DNA of 64,000 nucleotides from Betaproteobacteria bacterium Ga0077523 (GCA_001464695.1 LNDQ01000058.1:21228-85227), one strand, 5' to 3'. Positions 16,068-25,703 are shown, counted from the stretch's first letter. Program-made: numbers and translations. Notes: generated by a model not told the origin, from the letters alone.

Positions 16068-16170
16068 CGTGTGAGTTCAGCCATCCGTAACGAGATTGAA
16101 ACGAGTATATCCCCTGGGGTTCACCGGGTGCACAGGTAACGGCCTGAATGTGCTGGGGTTGAACCTTGTT

Positions 16171-17460
16171 TCAGGACTCTGCGGCGGCACGCCGGCCCCG
16201 TTCGGGATCGATGCCGGCCAGGATCGCCAGACCGGCCACGAAAAACCCTCCGGTAACGAGCATCGCCATGCGGTGGTCGCCACCGGTGACCCAGCTCACC
16301 AATCCATACGTCATGGGACCGAAAATGGACGACAGCTTCACAGCCAGCCCCCACAGACCGAAGAACTCGGCACGCCGTGATTCGGGACTGAGGTAGCCCA
16401 CCAGCGCGCGGCCGGCCGATTGACTGGCCCCCATGCACAGCCCGGCGAGATTGGCGGCCACCCAGAACAGCCCCGGGCCGGTCGACAGCCACGCGACCAG
16501 CGTCGTGGCCAACCAGCCGAGCAGCGTGATGGCGACGCTGCGCACATGACCCAACCGATCCTGGAAGTGACCGAACGCGAACGCGCCGATGCTCGCCGTG
16601 ATGTTGACGAGGAGGACCAGCAGCAGTGTTTCCTGGGTGCCGAAGCCCATGGCCTGCTGGGCGTAGATCGCCGCGATGGCGATCACCGTCTGCACGCCGG
16701 CCTGGTAGAACAGGATGCACACCAGGAAGCGCGCGAGGTCGCCGTAGCGGCTCGCCTGGCGAATGGTCTCGCCCAACCGCGACCACACCGCCATGTAGGC
16801 ACCGCTCGGCAGCTTCTGCGGCTGCGCGCGCTCCTTCAGGATGAAGAACGTCGGCAGGCATGCGACGGCGAAGATGCCTGCCGTGATCAGCATGGTCACG
16901 GGCACGAAGTGCGCCGCCGGCAGCCCCTGGCCCTGCGCCACGGTCACATACGCGAGACACGCGCCGAGACTGACGAGGCCGCCGACGTAGCCGAAGGCCC
17001 AACCCCAGCCCGACACCTTGCCCAGCGCCGAGCCCTTCGCGAGTTCCGGCAGGAATGCAGCGATCACGTTCTCGCCGGTGCCGAAGAAGTAGTTGGAGAT
17101 GACCAGGGCGACGATGGCGACGGCAAGATCGCCGGGGCGTGCGAAGTACAGGGCCGCGGTGCCGACCACACAGCCGATCGTCGTGATCACCAGCAGCTTC
17201 TTCTTCGCCGCGTGCGCGTCGGCCCACGCGCCGATGATCGGTGCCGTGAGCACGATCGCGGCGTACGACAGCGACAACGCGGAGGTCCAGGCGAACGTGG
17301 CCCAGGGTGCGTTGTCGGCGACGACCGCGACGAAATAGGCGTTGAAGATCGCCGTGATCACCACGGTCGTGTAGCCGGAGTTGGCGAAGTCGTAGCTCGC
17401 CCACGCCCACACCTCGCGTGGACGCACGCCTTCGTTCAGGTACTGCGAGGAGGTGCTCAA
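16171..17460 (-). CDS. MFS transporter, UMF1/Atg22 family
   Basis: About 430 residues with twelve predicted transmembrane helices of the UMF1 (Atg22-like) branch of the major facilitator superfamily. Typical features are the opening WAWASYDFANSGYTTVV, the loop PIIGAWADAHAAKKK between helices 2 and 3, and GASQSAGRALVGYLSP before helix 10. The proposed start is a TTG at 17460, 10 bases after the TRAP permease stop. An ATG at 17511 in the same frame would overlap that gene by 41 bases and has no ribosome-binding site. The substrate is unknown; yeast Atg22 exports amino acids. It follows the TRAP genes in the same direction. Confidence 0.85.
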   Translation of the reverse strand: MSTSSQYLNEGVRPREVWAWASYDFANSGYTTVVITAIFNAYFVAVVADNAPWATFAWTSALSLSYAAIVLTAPIIGAWADAHAAKKKLLVITTIGCVVGTAALYFARPGDLAVAIVALVISNYFFGTGENVIAAFLPELAKGSALGKVSGWGWAFGYVGGLVSLGACLAYVTVAQGQGLPAAHFVPVTMLITAGIFAVACLPTFFILKERAQPQKLPSGAYMAVWSRLGETIRQASRYGDLARFLVCILFYQAGVQTVIAIAAIYAQQAMGFGTQETLLLVLLVNITASIGAFAFGHFQDRLGHVRSVAITLLGWLATTLVAWLSTGPGLFWVAANLAGLCMGASQSAGRALVGYLSPESRRAEFFGLWGLAVKLSSIFGPMTYGLVSWVTGGDHRMAMLVTGGFFVAGLAILAGIDPERGRRAAAES

Positions 17461-17470
17461 GGATTGCCTT

Positions 17471-19324
17471 TCAGGGCTTGCCCGGCAGCCACGACGTGAG
17501 CCAGGGCACATAGGTGATGAGCAGGACGCCGATCAGCAGGACGCCGAAGGTGGGCAGCACGGCCCGGACCATCTCGGGCATCGGTTTGCCGAATCGGTAG
17601 GCGGCGAAAATGACGTTCATGCCCACCAGAGGCGTGAGAAAGCCCAGTTCCATGTTGGCAAGGAACATCACGCCGAGGTGCAAGGGATCGATGCCGAAGG
17701 CCATGCCCACCGGCACGATCAGGGGCACCATCACGATGGTCGCCGAGAACACGTCCATCACGCAGCCGATGGCGAGCAGGCATACGTTCAGCGCCAGCAG
17801 GAAAACCCAGCGCGATTCGATGTTCGCCTTGACCCAGTCGGTCACGTGGTCCGGCACCTGGGCATCGACCAGGTAGTTGGTGAGCCCGAGAGCCACACCG
17901 AGGATGAGCAGGATGCCGCCCACCAGCAGGCCGCATTCGGCGAAGACTCGCGGCACGTCGCGCCTGAATTCGAGATCGCGGTGCACGACCACCGTCACGA
18001 TGAACGTGTACAGCGCGGTGACCGCAGCCGCTTCCACCGGCGTGGCGAATCCGCCGAACAGCATGCCGATCGCCACCAGCGGTGTTGCCAGCTCCCATTT
18101 GGCGTCCCACAGCGCTGCGCGGACTTCGCCGGCATCGAACGGACGCGCTGCCTGCACGCCGCGGCCGCGCTGGCGTATGCCCCACGCCAGCAGCAGCGCC
18201 GCCATCAGCAATCCGGGCAGCACGGCTGCAAGGAACATGCGATCGAGCGGCACCTTCGCGATCACGGCATACAGGATCAGCGGCAACGACGGCGGCAACA
18301 GCACGCCGAGCGAACCGGCACTCGTGATGAGTCCGACGGCGGAGCGCTCGCGATAGTGCGCGCCGACCAGCAACGGCAGCAGCAGGCCGCCCAGTGCGAG
18401 AATCGTGACGCCCGACGCACCGGTGAACGCGGTGAAGAAGGCACATGCGACCACGGTCACGAGCGCCGGTCCCGCCCGAAAGCCACCGAAGAGCGTCTGG
18501 AACACGCGGATCAGCCGCGTCGGGGCGCGGCTCTCGGCGAGCAGATAGCCCGCCAACGTGAAGAGCGGCACGGCCGGCAGGGACGGATTCACCACCAGCC
18601 GGTAGTGATCGAGCGGGAGCGAAGCGATCGGCAGACCCTCACCCCAGAAGAGCACCAGTGCCGCGCCCCCCAGCAGCGCGAACACCGGACCTCCAAGCGC
18701 GGTGGCGACGGCGATGATCGCGAGCAACGGCCAGGTGAGCCCGGCTGCCGGCAACGGCGCAAAGGCGAGCACGGCCGCAGCGGCAGCAACCGCCAGCAGC
18801 ACGGCGATGCGAACCGACCACGCATCCGCGGCGCGCCAGAGGAGCCGCGCCAGGATCAGCGCGAATCCGATGGGTAGCAGCAGTTCGACCCACCACGTGG
18901 GCAGGCCGGCGACGAGCTCGTCGCCGGCGCCGCGCTCGGATTGCACGTACTGCACCGCCGCCACGCACAGGAATACCGTCACCACGGCCGCCACGCCGTT
19001 CGCGATGGCGTGGGCGCCGACTCGTGCCTTGCCCGCGAGGAACAACTGCACCGTCGAGATCGTGAGCAACCGCCCTTCGCGCGCCGCGAGGGCAGGTCCG
19101 AGCATTCCCACGGCGAGCACCAGATGCTGCGTCAACGCCTGCACGCCGGGAATGCCGACGGCGAACACGGCACGCAACACGATCTCCGCGATCGGCAGCA
19201 GCACCATCGCGGCGAGCGCCAGCGCCACGACACCATTCTCGAGGCGATGGGGCCACGCACGCGGCGCCTCCTCCGCGATCGGGGCATGAGCAGCGAGCGC
19301 CTCGGGTGCGGCGCCGGCGCTCAC
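17471..19324 (-). CDS. dctQM: TRAP transporter fused small and large permease (DctQM)
   Basis: A 617-residue integral membrane protein. The first ~200 residues form the four-helix DctQ part (ENGVVALALAAMVLLPIAEI). The rest is the DctM part, with the motifs GASGVTILALGGLLLP and SAGSLGVLLPPSLPLILYAV and repeated long helices. Such fusions are common. It drives sodium-coupled uptake of an organic acid delivered by DctP. The GTG at 19324 overlaps the expected stop of dctP (GTGA), a classic coupled start. In the assembled sequence a frameshift near 19378 joins dctP and this gene into one 954-codon frame, which I regard as artificial. Confidence 0.85.
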   Translation of the reverse strand: MSAGAAPEALAAHAPIAEEAPRAWPHRLENGVVALALAAMVLLPIAEIVLRAVFAVGIPGVQALTQHLVLAVGMLGPALAAREGRLLTISTVQLFLAGKARVGAHAIANGVAAVVTVFLCVAAVQYVQSERGAGDELVAGLPTWWVELLLPIGFALILARLLWRAADAWSVRIAVLLAVAAAAAVLAFAPLPAAGLTWPLLAIIAVATALGGPVFALLGGAALVLFWGEGLPIASLPLDHYRLVVNPSLPAVPLFTLAGYLLAESRAPTRLIRVFQTLFGGFRAGPALVTVVACAFFTAFTGASGVTILALGGLLLPLLVGAHYRERSAVGLITSAGSLGVLLPPSLPLILYAVIAKVPLDRMFLAAVLPGLLMAALLLAWGIRQRGRGVQAARPFDAGEVRAALWDAKWELATPLVAIGMLFGGFATPVEAAAVTALYTFIVTVVVHRDLEFRRDVPRVFAECGLLVGGILLILGVALGLTNYLVDAQVPDHVTDWVKANIESRWVFLLALNVCLLAIGCVMDVFSATIVMVPLIVPVGMAFGIDPLHLGVMFLANMELGFLTPLVGMNVIFAAYRFGKPMPEMVRAVLPTFGVLLIGVLLITYVPWLTSWLPGKP

Positions 19325-20335
19325 GACTTCTTCTTGCCGTTCCGGTATTCGGCCAGGACCTTGATGATCTCGTCCCACCTCCTCCGCCGCGGCACGCCAC
19401 TGCGCCTCCTGATCCGGTGTGGGCACGGTGACCTTGAGACCGCGCTTCTTCATCGCTTCGATGGAGTCGAGATCCTCCTGCCGCGCGCGAGCGCGCATGT
19501 CTGCACCGGCCTTCTCGCCGGCACGCTTCAATTCGTCACGCGCCGCCGGGCTCATCGCATCCCAGACCTTGCGGGTCATGACCGCGGCGCCGACGATGGG
19601 AACCCACTTCACGTCGAGCATGTTGGGCGCCGGGCCATTGAATTGCCCGGCAAGCGCGAAGAACGGCGCGGTCGGTACCGCGTTGATGAGGCCCGTCTGC
19701 AGGCTGGGCAGGATGTCGGCCGTCTCGAGCGGCACCGGCTGATACCCCATCGACTTCATCAGGTTCACCTGCTCGGCATTGCCGGCCCATGCGAACACCT
19801 TGAAGCGCTTGAACTCGGCCGGTGTCGCAGCCGGCTCCTTCGAGAAGTAGCGCACCCACCCACCGTCGGCCCAGAAGAGCACCACGAAGCCCTTCTCGCC
19901 CAGGCGCGCTTCCAGGGTCTGGCGCACGCGCTCGCGCACGTAGTCCACTTCGGCCCAGTCGCGAAACAGCATGGGCACGGTCTGCAGCGCGAGCGCCGAC
20001 CGGTCGATCTCCGCCAGACCCACAGCGGAGAGCAGCGCCGCATTGAGCTGTCCGACGCGCATGCGCCGGACCATGTCGGCCTCGCCACCCTGGCTGCCGT
20101 CGCCGTAGATGACGAAGGTGGAGCCCTCGCCCTGCACCTTGCGCCAGTCCTCGCCCAGCTCCTGCAGGATGCGGAAATACGACGATCCCTTCGGCGCGAT
20201 GGTGCCCAGGCGCACCTTGACCGGATCGTCCGCCCGCGCCGCGGGCTGGGAAAATGCGACCGCGGCCAGCAGCACCGCGGCGAGCATATGACGGGAGGAT
20301 AGTGACATCGTCATCGAGCGCATCTTTCGAGTCAT
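19321..20335 (-). CDS. dctP: TRAP transporter substrate-binding protein DctP, with apparent frameshift
   Basis: Periplasmic solute-binding protein of a TRAP transporter, ~337 residues if corrected. It has a signal peptide (HMLAAVLLAAVAFSQPAARA) and DctP motifs VRLGTIAPKGSSYFRILQEL and TAPFFALAGQFNGPAPNML. The conserved Arg that binds substrate carboxylate is probably in VMTRKVWDAMSP. After PTPDQEAQWRAAAEEV the frame breaks at about 19378. Reading one base over gives WDEIIKVLAEYRNGKKKS and a stop at 19321 that overlaps the permease start. One extra G (or two missing bases) explains it. The start at 20335 overlaps the TatT stop (ATGA); Met5 or Met8 are alternatives. The substrate is unknown. 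Confidence 0.8.
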
Positions 20336-21285
20336 TCGGCGAACAGCGAATCCCGGTGGGCCAGCAACCAGCGTGCCCGATCCTGCAGGATGAGATTGGC
20401 GAGGCGATGGCGCGGCACCGCGTCCGGATCGATGGCGAGCGCGGCCTTCAGCATCGACTCGAACTGCGCCTTGTCCTGCAACGGCACGGCCACGCTCTCG
20501 GCGTAACTCACATAGGGTGAGGCCTGGGCCTTGCCGCTCAACGCCACAGCACGTTCGAAGCGCGCCCGTGCCCGAGTGGCCGGGTCGCCCTGCCCGCCCT
20601 GCCGCACCATCTCGAGCGCGATCAGGAGCGACGGGATCGCCCCTTCGTCGTAGGGTTCGTCGAGCGCCACGGCGCGATCGGCCAGCGCCAGCATCTGCGG
20701 CGCATCGGCCACGGCATCGGGGTTCTCCTTGGACAACGAGATCTCCGCAGCCCAGGCCGCGGCCGTCCAGTAGAGCAAAGGCACGTCTGCCTTCGTCGTG
20801 GCAGCGAGCGCTTTCGACGGATTCTCGAGAAAGCCCGCGTGCCGCGCATCGAGACCCCGCAAGCCGTATGCACGGGCCCGCGCATAGAGCTTGCGCGCGC
20901 GTCGCGCCTCAACCTGTGCCGCCTTCACGTCCTTGTCCTCGAGACGGTCCGCGTCCTGCTGCACGAACGCGTAGGAGTACTGCGTGAAGCCCCGGCACGC
21001 CGCGAGCAACAGCTTCTCGTTCTTCGGCGAAGCCTCGATCAGGCTTTCGATGGTCTTCAGGCTGAACGGCACCGCCTCGCGCACGAGCTGCGGGTCGTCG
21101 TCCGACGCGAACGCCGAACCGCCGTCGGCCAGCGCGTCGGCCGCGCGGTCGATCGCGTACTGCTTCACGCTGCAGCCGGCAGCGGTCAGCGCGAACGCAA
21201 GCGCGATCGTCGTCACGCAGCGACGCGACGCGAGGGACACTGGAAGTTCGGGCACCACCCGGAGTCGGGATCGGGGAGGAGGCAT
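20332..21285 (-). CDS. TRAP transporter TatT-component lipoprotein
   Basis: About 317 residues. A basic start is followed by a hydrophobic segment and a lipobox-like end (TIALAFALTAAGC), so it is probably a lipoprotein. The body is all-helical with TPR-like repeats (ALAADPD-type pairs, for example ALAIDPDAVPRHRLANLIL), matching the TatT family. Treponema pallidum Tp0956 forms a trimer of this type with a DctP-like protein and gives the periplasmic binding proteins a hydrophobic docking site. Its gene overlaps dctP, which supports that partnership. The start at 21285 (MPPPRSRLRV) is preferred over the longer frame from 21309. Confidence 0.8.
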   Translation of the reverse strand: MPPPRSRLRVVPELPVSLASRRCVTTIALAFALTAAGCSVKQYAIDRAADALADGGSAFASDDDPQLVREAVPFSLKTIESLIEASPKNEKLLLAACRGFTQYSYAFVQQDADRLEDKDVKAAQVEARRARKLYARARAYGLRGLDARHAGFLENPSKALAATTKADVPLLYWTAAAWAAEISLSKENPDAVADAPQMLALADRAVALDEPYDEGAIPSLLIALEMVRQGGQGDPATRARARFERAVALSGKAQASPYVSYAESVAVPLQDKAQFESMLKAALAIDPDAVPRHRLANLILQDRARWLLAHRDSLFAE

Positions 21286-21317
21286 CGGGCAGGATTCTAA
21301 CAACGTCACCGCGAAGA

Positions 21318-22541
21318 TTACGTGACTGACGGAATTCCCCGTGCCTGCAAGATCACGCCGGCCGCCTCCAGCTCCCGTATTTCGGCGTCGGAGACTCCCA
21401 CAGCGCTCAGCACCTCACCCGTATGCGCGCCCAGCGCCGGGCCGAGCCATTGCGTCCCACCAGGGGTCTCGGAAAGCTTGGGCACGATCCCGGGAAGCTG
21501 CACCGAACCGCCACCGGCGAGGGCGAAACGCTGGAACATCTCGCGCGCCGCGTATTGCGGATCGGCGACGATATCGGCGATGTCGTAGATCTTGCCGGCG
21601 GGCACCTCTGCCGCCTCCAGCACGCGCAGGACTTCGTCGAGGTCGTGTGCGCCGGTCCATGCACCGATGGCGGCGTCGATCTCCTCGGTGCGGACAGTGC
21701 GGCCGTCGTTGCGCGCGAGCTGCGGATCGTCGGCCAGGTCCGTGCGCCCGATGGCGCGCATCATCCGCTTGAAGATGCTGTCGTTGTTGGCGCCGATCAC
21801 GACGTACCTGCCATCGCGCGTGGTGTAGGTGTTGGACGGCACGATGCCCGGCAGCGACGCCCCGGTGCGCGTGCGCACGAAACCGTACATGTCGTACTCC
21901 GGCAGCAGGCTTTCCATCATCGCGAACACGGCTTCGTACAGCGCGACGTCGACGATCTGGCCACGACCGCCGTTCACCTCGCGTTCACGCAAGGCCGCCA
22001 ACGCGCCGATGGCGCCATACAGCGCAGCGATGGAATCGCCGATGCTGACCCCGACTCGCACCGGCGCGCGATCCGGGTAGCCGGACAGGAACCGCAAGCC
22101 GCCCATGGCCTCGCCGATGGCACCGAAACCAGGGCGATCCTTGTACGGACCGGTCTGGCCATAGCCCGACAACCGCACCATCACGAGGCCGGGATTGTCG
22201 GCCGACAACTGCTCCCACCCGATGCCCCAGCGCTCCAGCGTGCCGGGACGGAAATTCTCGACGACGATGTCGGCCTCGCGCGCGAGCTTGCGCACGATCG
22301 CCTGGCCCGCCGGTGCCTTGAGGTCGATCGCGACCGATTTCTTGTTGCGCGCCTGGGCGAGCCACCAGAGCGAAGTGCCCTCGTGCAGCTTGCGCCAGGT
22401 GCGCAGCGGATCGCCGCCGTCGGGCGATTCGATCTTGATCACGTCCGCGCCGAATTCCGCGAGGATGCGGCTGCAGAACGGGCCTGCGATCAGCGTGCCG
22501 AGTTCGATGACCCGCACGCCCTCCAGGGGACGCTTCGACAT
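21318..22541 (-). CDS. CaiB/BaiF-type (family III) CoA-transferase
   Basis: A 407-residue cytoplasmic enzyme of the formyl-CoA:oxalate CoA-transferase family. It has the standard opening LEGVRVIELGTLIAGPFCSR and CoA-binding positions in FGADVIKIESPDGGDPLRTW. The catalytic Asp is probably in GQIVDVALYEAVFAMMESL. It transfers CoA between carboxylic acids without a ping-pong glutamyl-CoA of family I type. The start at 22541 lies 8 bases after the deacylase stop. It may activate the acid brought in by the TRAP system encoded just downstream; the acid is not known. Confidence 0.9.
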   Translation of the reverse strand: MSKRPLEGVRVIELGTLIAGPFCSRILAEFGADVIKIESPDGGDPLRTWRKLHEGTSLWWLAQARNKKSVAIDLKAPAGQAIVRKLAREADIVVENFRPGTLERWGIGWEQLSADNPGLVMVRLSGYGQTGPYKDRPGFGAIGEAMGGLRFLSGYPDRAPVRVGVSIGDSIAALYGAIGALAALREREVNGGRGQIVDVALYEAVFAMMESLLPEYDMYGFVRTRTGASLPGIVPSNTYTTRDGRYVVIGANNDSIFKRMMRAIGRTDLADDPQLARNDGRTVRTEEIDAAIGAWTGAHDLDEVLRVLEAAEVPAGKIYDIADIVADPQYAAREMFQRFALAGGGSVQLPGIVPKLSETPGGTQWLGPALGAHTGEVLSAVGVSDAEIRELEAAGVILQARGIPSVT

Positions 22542-22549
22542 CGTAGGTA

Positions 22550-24229
22550 CTAGCTGTCGAAGGAGCGCAGCACCTGCCCCGCCAACGGCGCCTGCGGCCG
22601 CAGGCCGTCGGCATCCGCCACCTGCTCGCCGTTCACCCATACGCCGTGCAGGCCGCGCGCCGGCGTCACGAGACGCGACGCCCCCGAGGGCAGGTCGTGC
22701 ATGCGCACAGCGGGTCCGCGGCCGACCGTGGCCGGATCGAACAGCGCGAGATCGGCCCACGCCCCGGGCTCGATGCGGCCCCGGTCCTGGATGCCCAACG
22801 CTTCCGCCGTCTCCGACGTGAGGCGGCGCACGGCACGCTCCATGGGCATGATCCCGCGGTCGCGCACCCAATGCCCCAGTACATGCAGGCCGGCACCGGC
22901 ATCGCAGAAGAATTCCAGATGCGCGCCGGCATCGGACAGCGAAATGAGCGCGTTGTCGTCGGTCAGCATGCGCGTGAGCGCGGCTTCGTCCGAGTTGAGC
23001 AGGGTCGCGATGAACATCGTGTCGAGATCCTCGGCGAGCGCCAGGTCGAGGATGAAGTCGAGCTCGTGCTTGCCGGCCTGTGCCGCTGCCCGCGCCACGC
23101 TCACACCTTCAAGATGCTTGTGCTCGGACTTCCGCACCATCAGCACCTGCATCCGTTCCCACTCGCCGTTGAACATGCGCCGGGTGGGCTGCGCGATCTC
23201 GGCCTTCACCCTGGCGCGGAAATCGGCGCTCGCCAGCAGGGCGCGGTACGCCGGGCCGGCGTGGGCTTCCATGGCCGGCAGCCAGGAAGCGAGGCCTTCG
23301 AGCACGTACGGGGCGTGGAAATTGAACTCGAAGGTGAGCGGGCAAGGCGAAACGGCGCCGTACAGGCGGCGACCCCGGGCGCGGGCATCCCCGATCGACG
23401 CGAGGTCCTCGAACACCTGTTCGGGCGTGATGTTGCTGTGCAGGAGTGCCGCGACGATGAATGGCCGTCCGGCGAGCGCGGCGAGCGCTTCGAGGCGCGC
23501 CATCGGGGTCGCCTGATTCTTGGTGATCATCAGGGTGCCCTTGCCCGATTCCGCCAGGGTGGACGCGAGCGCGTCGAACTCGACGTCGTCGGCAAGGCGT
23601 GAAGGCATCGGAATGCCGGCTTCGCCGTTGTGCTGGAGCGACGTGGTGGTGGAGAAGCCCACGGCCCCCACCGCCATCGCCTCACGCACCATGGCCTGCA
23701 TCTCGCCAATTTCGGCCGCCGTGGCGGCGCGCTTCGATGCATCCCCGCGCAGCGCCCAGGTACGCACCGAGGAATGGCCCACGAACACGGCAGCGTTCGG
23801 GCCGACGCCGCGGTTCTCGAGGAAATCGAGGTACTCGGGAAAGGTCTCGAACTCCCACTGGATGCCGGTGCGCAGAGCGTCGAGCGACATGCCTTCCACG
23901 TGGGTGAGGTTGCGCATCACCAGGTCGCGATCATCGGGGCGGCACGGCGCGATGGTGAAACCGCAATTGCCCATCACCACGGTGGTCACGCCCAGCGCCG
24001 GTGAAGGCGACGCGAACGGATCCCATGTGATCTGCGCGTCGTAGTGAGTGTGGTTGTCGATGATGCCGGGCATCAGCGACAGTCCCTGCGCATCGATCCG
24101 ATGGTACCCCTTGCCCACCCCATCGCCGACGGCAACGATCCTGCCGTCGGCCACAGCGACCGAGCCCGGAAAGGCCGGCCGGCCGGTGCCGTCGATGACG
24201 GAGGCGTTGTCGATGATCAGGTCGTGCAT
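22550..24229 (-). CDS. N-acyl-D-amino-acid deacylase family amidohydrolase
   Basis: A 559-residue metal-dependent amidohydrolase. Metal ligands are in MPGIIDNHTHYDAQITWDP (HxH), and the conserved GNCGFTIAPC segment holds the Cys that ligates zinc in D-aminoacylase. A C-terminal barrel segment ends in DLALFDPATV. Members hydrolyse N-acyl-D-amino acids or act as dihydroorotase-like enzymes; the exact substrate is open. It heads a leftward run with CaiB, TatT, DctP, DctQM and MFS, suggesting a catabolic operon for an acylated or dicarboxylic compound. It is divergent from the small gene at 24322. Confidence 0.85.
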   Translation of the reverse strand: MHDLIIDNASVIDGTGRPAFPGSVAVADGRIVAVGDGVGKGYHRIDAQGLSLMPGIIDNHTHYDAQITWDPFASPSPALGVTTVVMGNCGFTIAPCRPDDRDLVMRNLTHVEGMSLDALRTGIQWEFETFPEYLDFLENRGVGPNAAVFVGHSSVRTWALRGDASKRAATAAEIGEMQAMVREAMAVGAVGFSTTTSLQHNGEAGIPMPSRLADDVEFDALASTLAESGKGTLMITKNQATPMARLEALAALAGRPFIVAALLHSNITPEQVFEDLASIGDARARGRRLYGAVSPCPLTFEFNFHAPYVLEGLASWLPAMEAHAGPAYRALLASADFRARVKAEIAQPTRRMFNGEWERMQVLMVRKSEHKHLEGVSVARAAAQAGKHELDFILDLALAEDLDTMFIATLLNSDEAALTRMLTDDNALISLSDAGAHLEFFCDAGAGLHVLGHWVRDRGIMPMERAVRRLTSETAEALGIQDRGRIEPGAWADLALFDPATVGRGPAVRMHDLPSGASRLVTPARGLHGVWVNGEQVADADGLRPQAPLAGQVLRSFDS

Positions 24230-24321
24230 GTTCGATCCTCAAATGTAGTTGTTCTGGATGCCGGGCATCGCAGCGGCCCGCCGCAGGGCACGATGTTACC
24301 TCCCAAGGCTAGAATTGGGAG

Positions 24322-24573
24322 ATGGACCTCCGCTCGCAGTTTCGAATCACCCTCGCGCTCGCCCTTTCGATGGTCGCGACCGTCGCGGTCCGCGCCGAGG
24401 AGACCAGACGGCCGAAGGACGCGGCCGAGGCCGTGCAGGAAGGCAACGTCAAGAACTGGGTCGAGTACTACGAACGCACGCGGGAAGCGCAGCGGGCGCC
24501 CGCCAGACCACCGCCGACCGCACCGGAGGCAGCTGCGCCCAAGGAACCCCCGCCCGCCACGGCGCCGCGTTGA
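24322..24573 (+). CDS. Small exported protein of unknown function
   Basis: An 83-residue frame with a plausible signal peptide (RITLALALSMVATVAVRAE), a short charged segment (AVQEGNVKNWVEYYERTR) and a Pro/Ala-rich tail. No family recognised. It is convergent with yqhA and separated by 9 bases. The signal peptide and the WVEYYERTR segment suggest a real but minor protein. Confidence 0.55.
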   Translation: MDLRSQFRITLALALSMVATVAVRAEETRRPKDAAEAVQEGNVKNWVEYYERTREAQRAPARPPPTAPEAAAPKEPPPATAPR

Positions 24574-24582
24574 CGACCGGTG

Positions 24583-25158
24583 TCAGTGGCCTTGCGCGTC
24601 GTCCGGGGATTTCCCCCCCGGCGCCGGCAGGTGCCCCTCCGAGGCGTGGGTGAGGTAGAGAGCGAGGCCGACCAGGGCGATCGCGCCGCCCAGATAGAGC
24701 AGTTCAAGCACGGTATCCATCTTCATCTTCACCGCGTGCTCGAACAGCTTCACGATCAGGATCATCAGGATGACCTTGGCGAGCCGCGTCTTGAGATCGT
24801 CGAGGCTCTCGATCAGCAGCACCTTGCTCGATGCGCGAGATCCGTGCGCCGCGTCGATGTCGCTCACGAACAGTTCGTACAGGCCAAGCGCGAAGATCAG
24901 CATCACGGTGGCGAGCAGATAGCCGTCCACCACCTCGACCACGTGCGTCACCGTGTCGTCGTGCAGCAGCTTGCGGGCCTCCGGGGACAGCGACGGATCC
25001 GAGTAGTGGAAGATGTGCAGCACCAGGTACCAGACGTCCACGGTGGAGATGAAGAACACCGCGATGGCCGAGACCATGCTGGCCACGACCGCAACCACCA
25101 CGACGAAACGGCTGTTCCAGAGCACGTTTTCGAACCAGCGTTCGAGGATCTTCAGCAT
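24583..25158 (-). CDS. YqhA family (UPF0114) membrane protein
   Basis: A 191-residue inner-membrane protein with four predicted helices. It opens with LERWFENVLWNSRFVVVVAV, the characteristic start of the family, and has the central VVDGYLLATVMLIFALGLYELF. Function is unknown. The C-terminal tail is hydrophilic. The start at 25158 is fixed by the family pattern. Confidence 0.9.
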   Translation of the reverse strand: MLKILERWFENVLWNSRFVVVVAVVASMVSAIAVFFISTVDVWYLVLHIFHYSDPSLSPEARKLLHDDTVTHVVEVVDGYLLATVMLIFALGLYELFVSDIDAAHGSRASSKVLLIESLDDLKTRLAKVILMILIVKLFEHAVKMKMDTVLELLYLGGAIALVGLALYLTHASEGHLPAPGGKSPDDAQGH

Positions 25159-25282
25159 GGGAAGCGGCAGGCAGACAGGGAAGGAGCCGGATTATAGGCA
25201 CCTCGCCGGTAGTAGTCCGATACCACCCCGATGCGAATTGCACGCCGCAACATGGCCGCTTGTCATCGCTTCGGGAGTCCTC

Positions 25283-25672
25283 ATGCATGCTTCGGTTCGC
25301 CGCACCGTCGCCGCGACAGCCCTTGGAATGGCCGTGGTCGCAACCCAGAGTCTCGCGCAGGACGATCTCGCGGCAGCCCGGAAGCTCGCGTTGAATCACT
25401 GCGGCGTCTGTCACGCATTCGATGCCGGCGAGGGCACGCGGCAGGGGCCGAACCTCTGGGGCGCGCTGACGCGAGTCGCAGGAACGGTGGAGGGCTTCGC
25501 CTACTCCGACGGCTTTCGCAAGGCGCTCGCCGGCAAGAACTGGGATGCAGCGCTGCTCGATCGCTGGCTCACCGATCCGCAGTCGGTCGCGCCCGGCACC
25601 GTGATGCTCTACAAGCAGGACGATGTGGAGAAGCGCGCGGCACTCATCCGCTTCCTCGAATCGCTGCAGTAG
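25283..25672 (+). CDS. Class I cytochrome c
   Basis: A 129-residue periplasmic monohaem cytochrome. It has a signal peptide (MHASVRRTVAATALGMAVVATQSLA), the haem motif NHCGVCHAFDAG and a distal Met ligand in GTVMLYKQDD, before the final helix AALIRFLESLQ. The GPNLWG segment is the usual loop of c2/c550-type cytochromes. It stands alone, so its redox partners are unknown. The start at 25283 sits directly before the signal peptide. Confidence 0.9.
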   Translation: MHASVRRTVAATALGMAVVATQSLAQDDLAAARKLALNHCGVCHAFDAGEGTRQGPNLWGALTRVAGTVEGFAYSDGFRKALAGKNWDAALLDRWLTDPQSVAPGTVMLYKQDDVEKRAALIRFLESLQ

Positions 25673-25703
25673 GAAAAAAACGACCCGCTTATGGGGCGGG
25701 TCG
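25673..25703. terminator. Hairpin terminator between convergent genes
   Basis: An 8-bp perfect stem CGACCCGC/GCGGGTCG (25681-25688 with 25696-25703). A run of seven A lies on its left side, which gives a T-tract for leftward transcripts. It may stop readthrough from the enolase gene into cytochrome c, and also act weakly for cytochrome c itself. Confidence 0.6.

Noticed and set aside
17471..20335. A single 954-residue DctP-DctQM fusion protein
   Set aside because: The joint residues are not DctP-like, and a one-base shift restores a normal DctP end with a GTGA overlap. A frameshift is the better reading.
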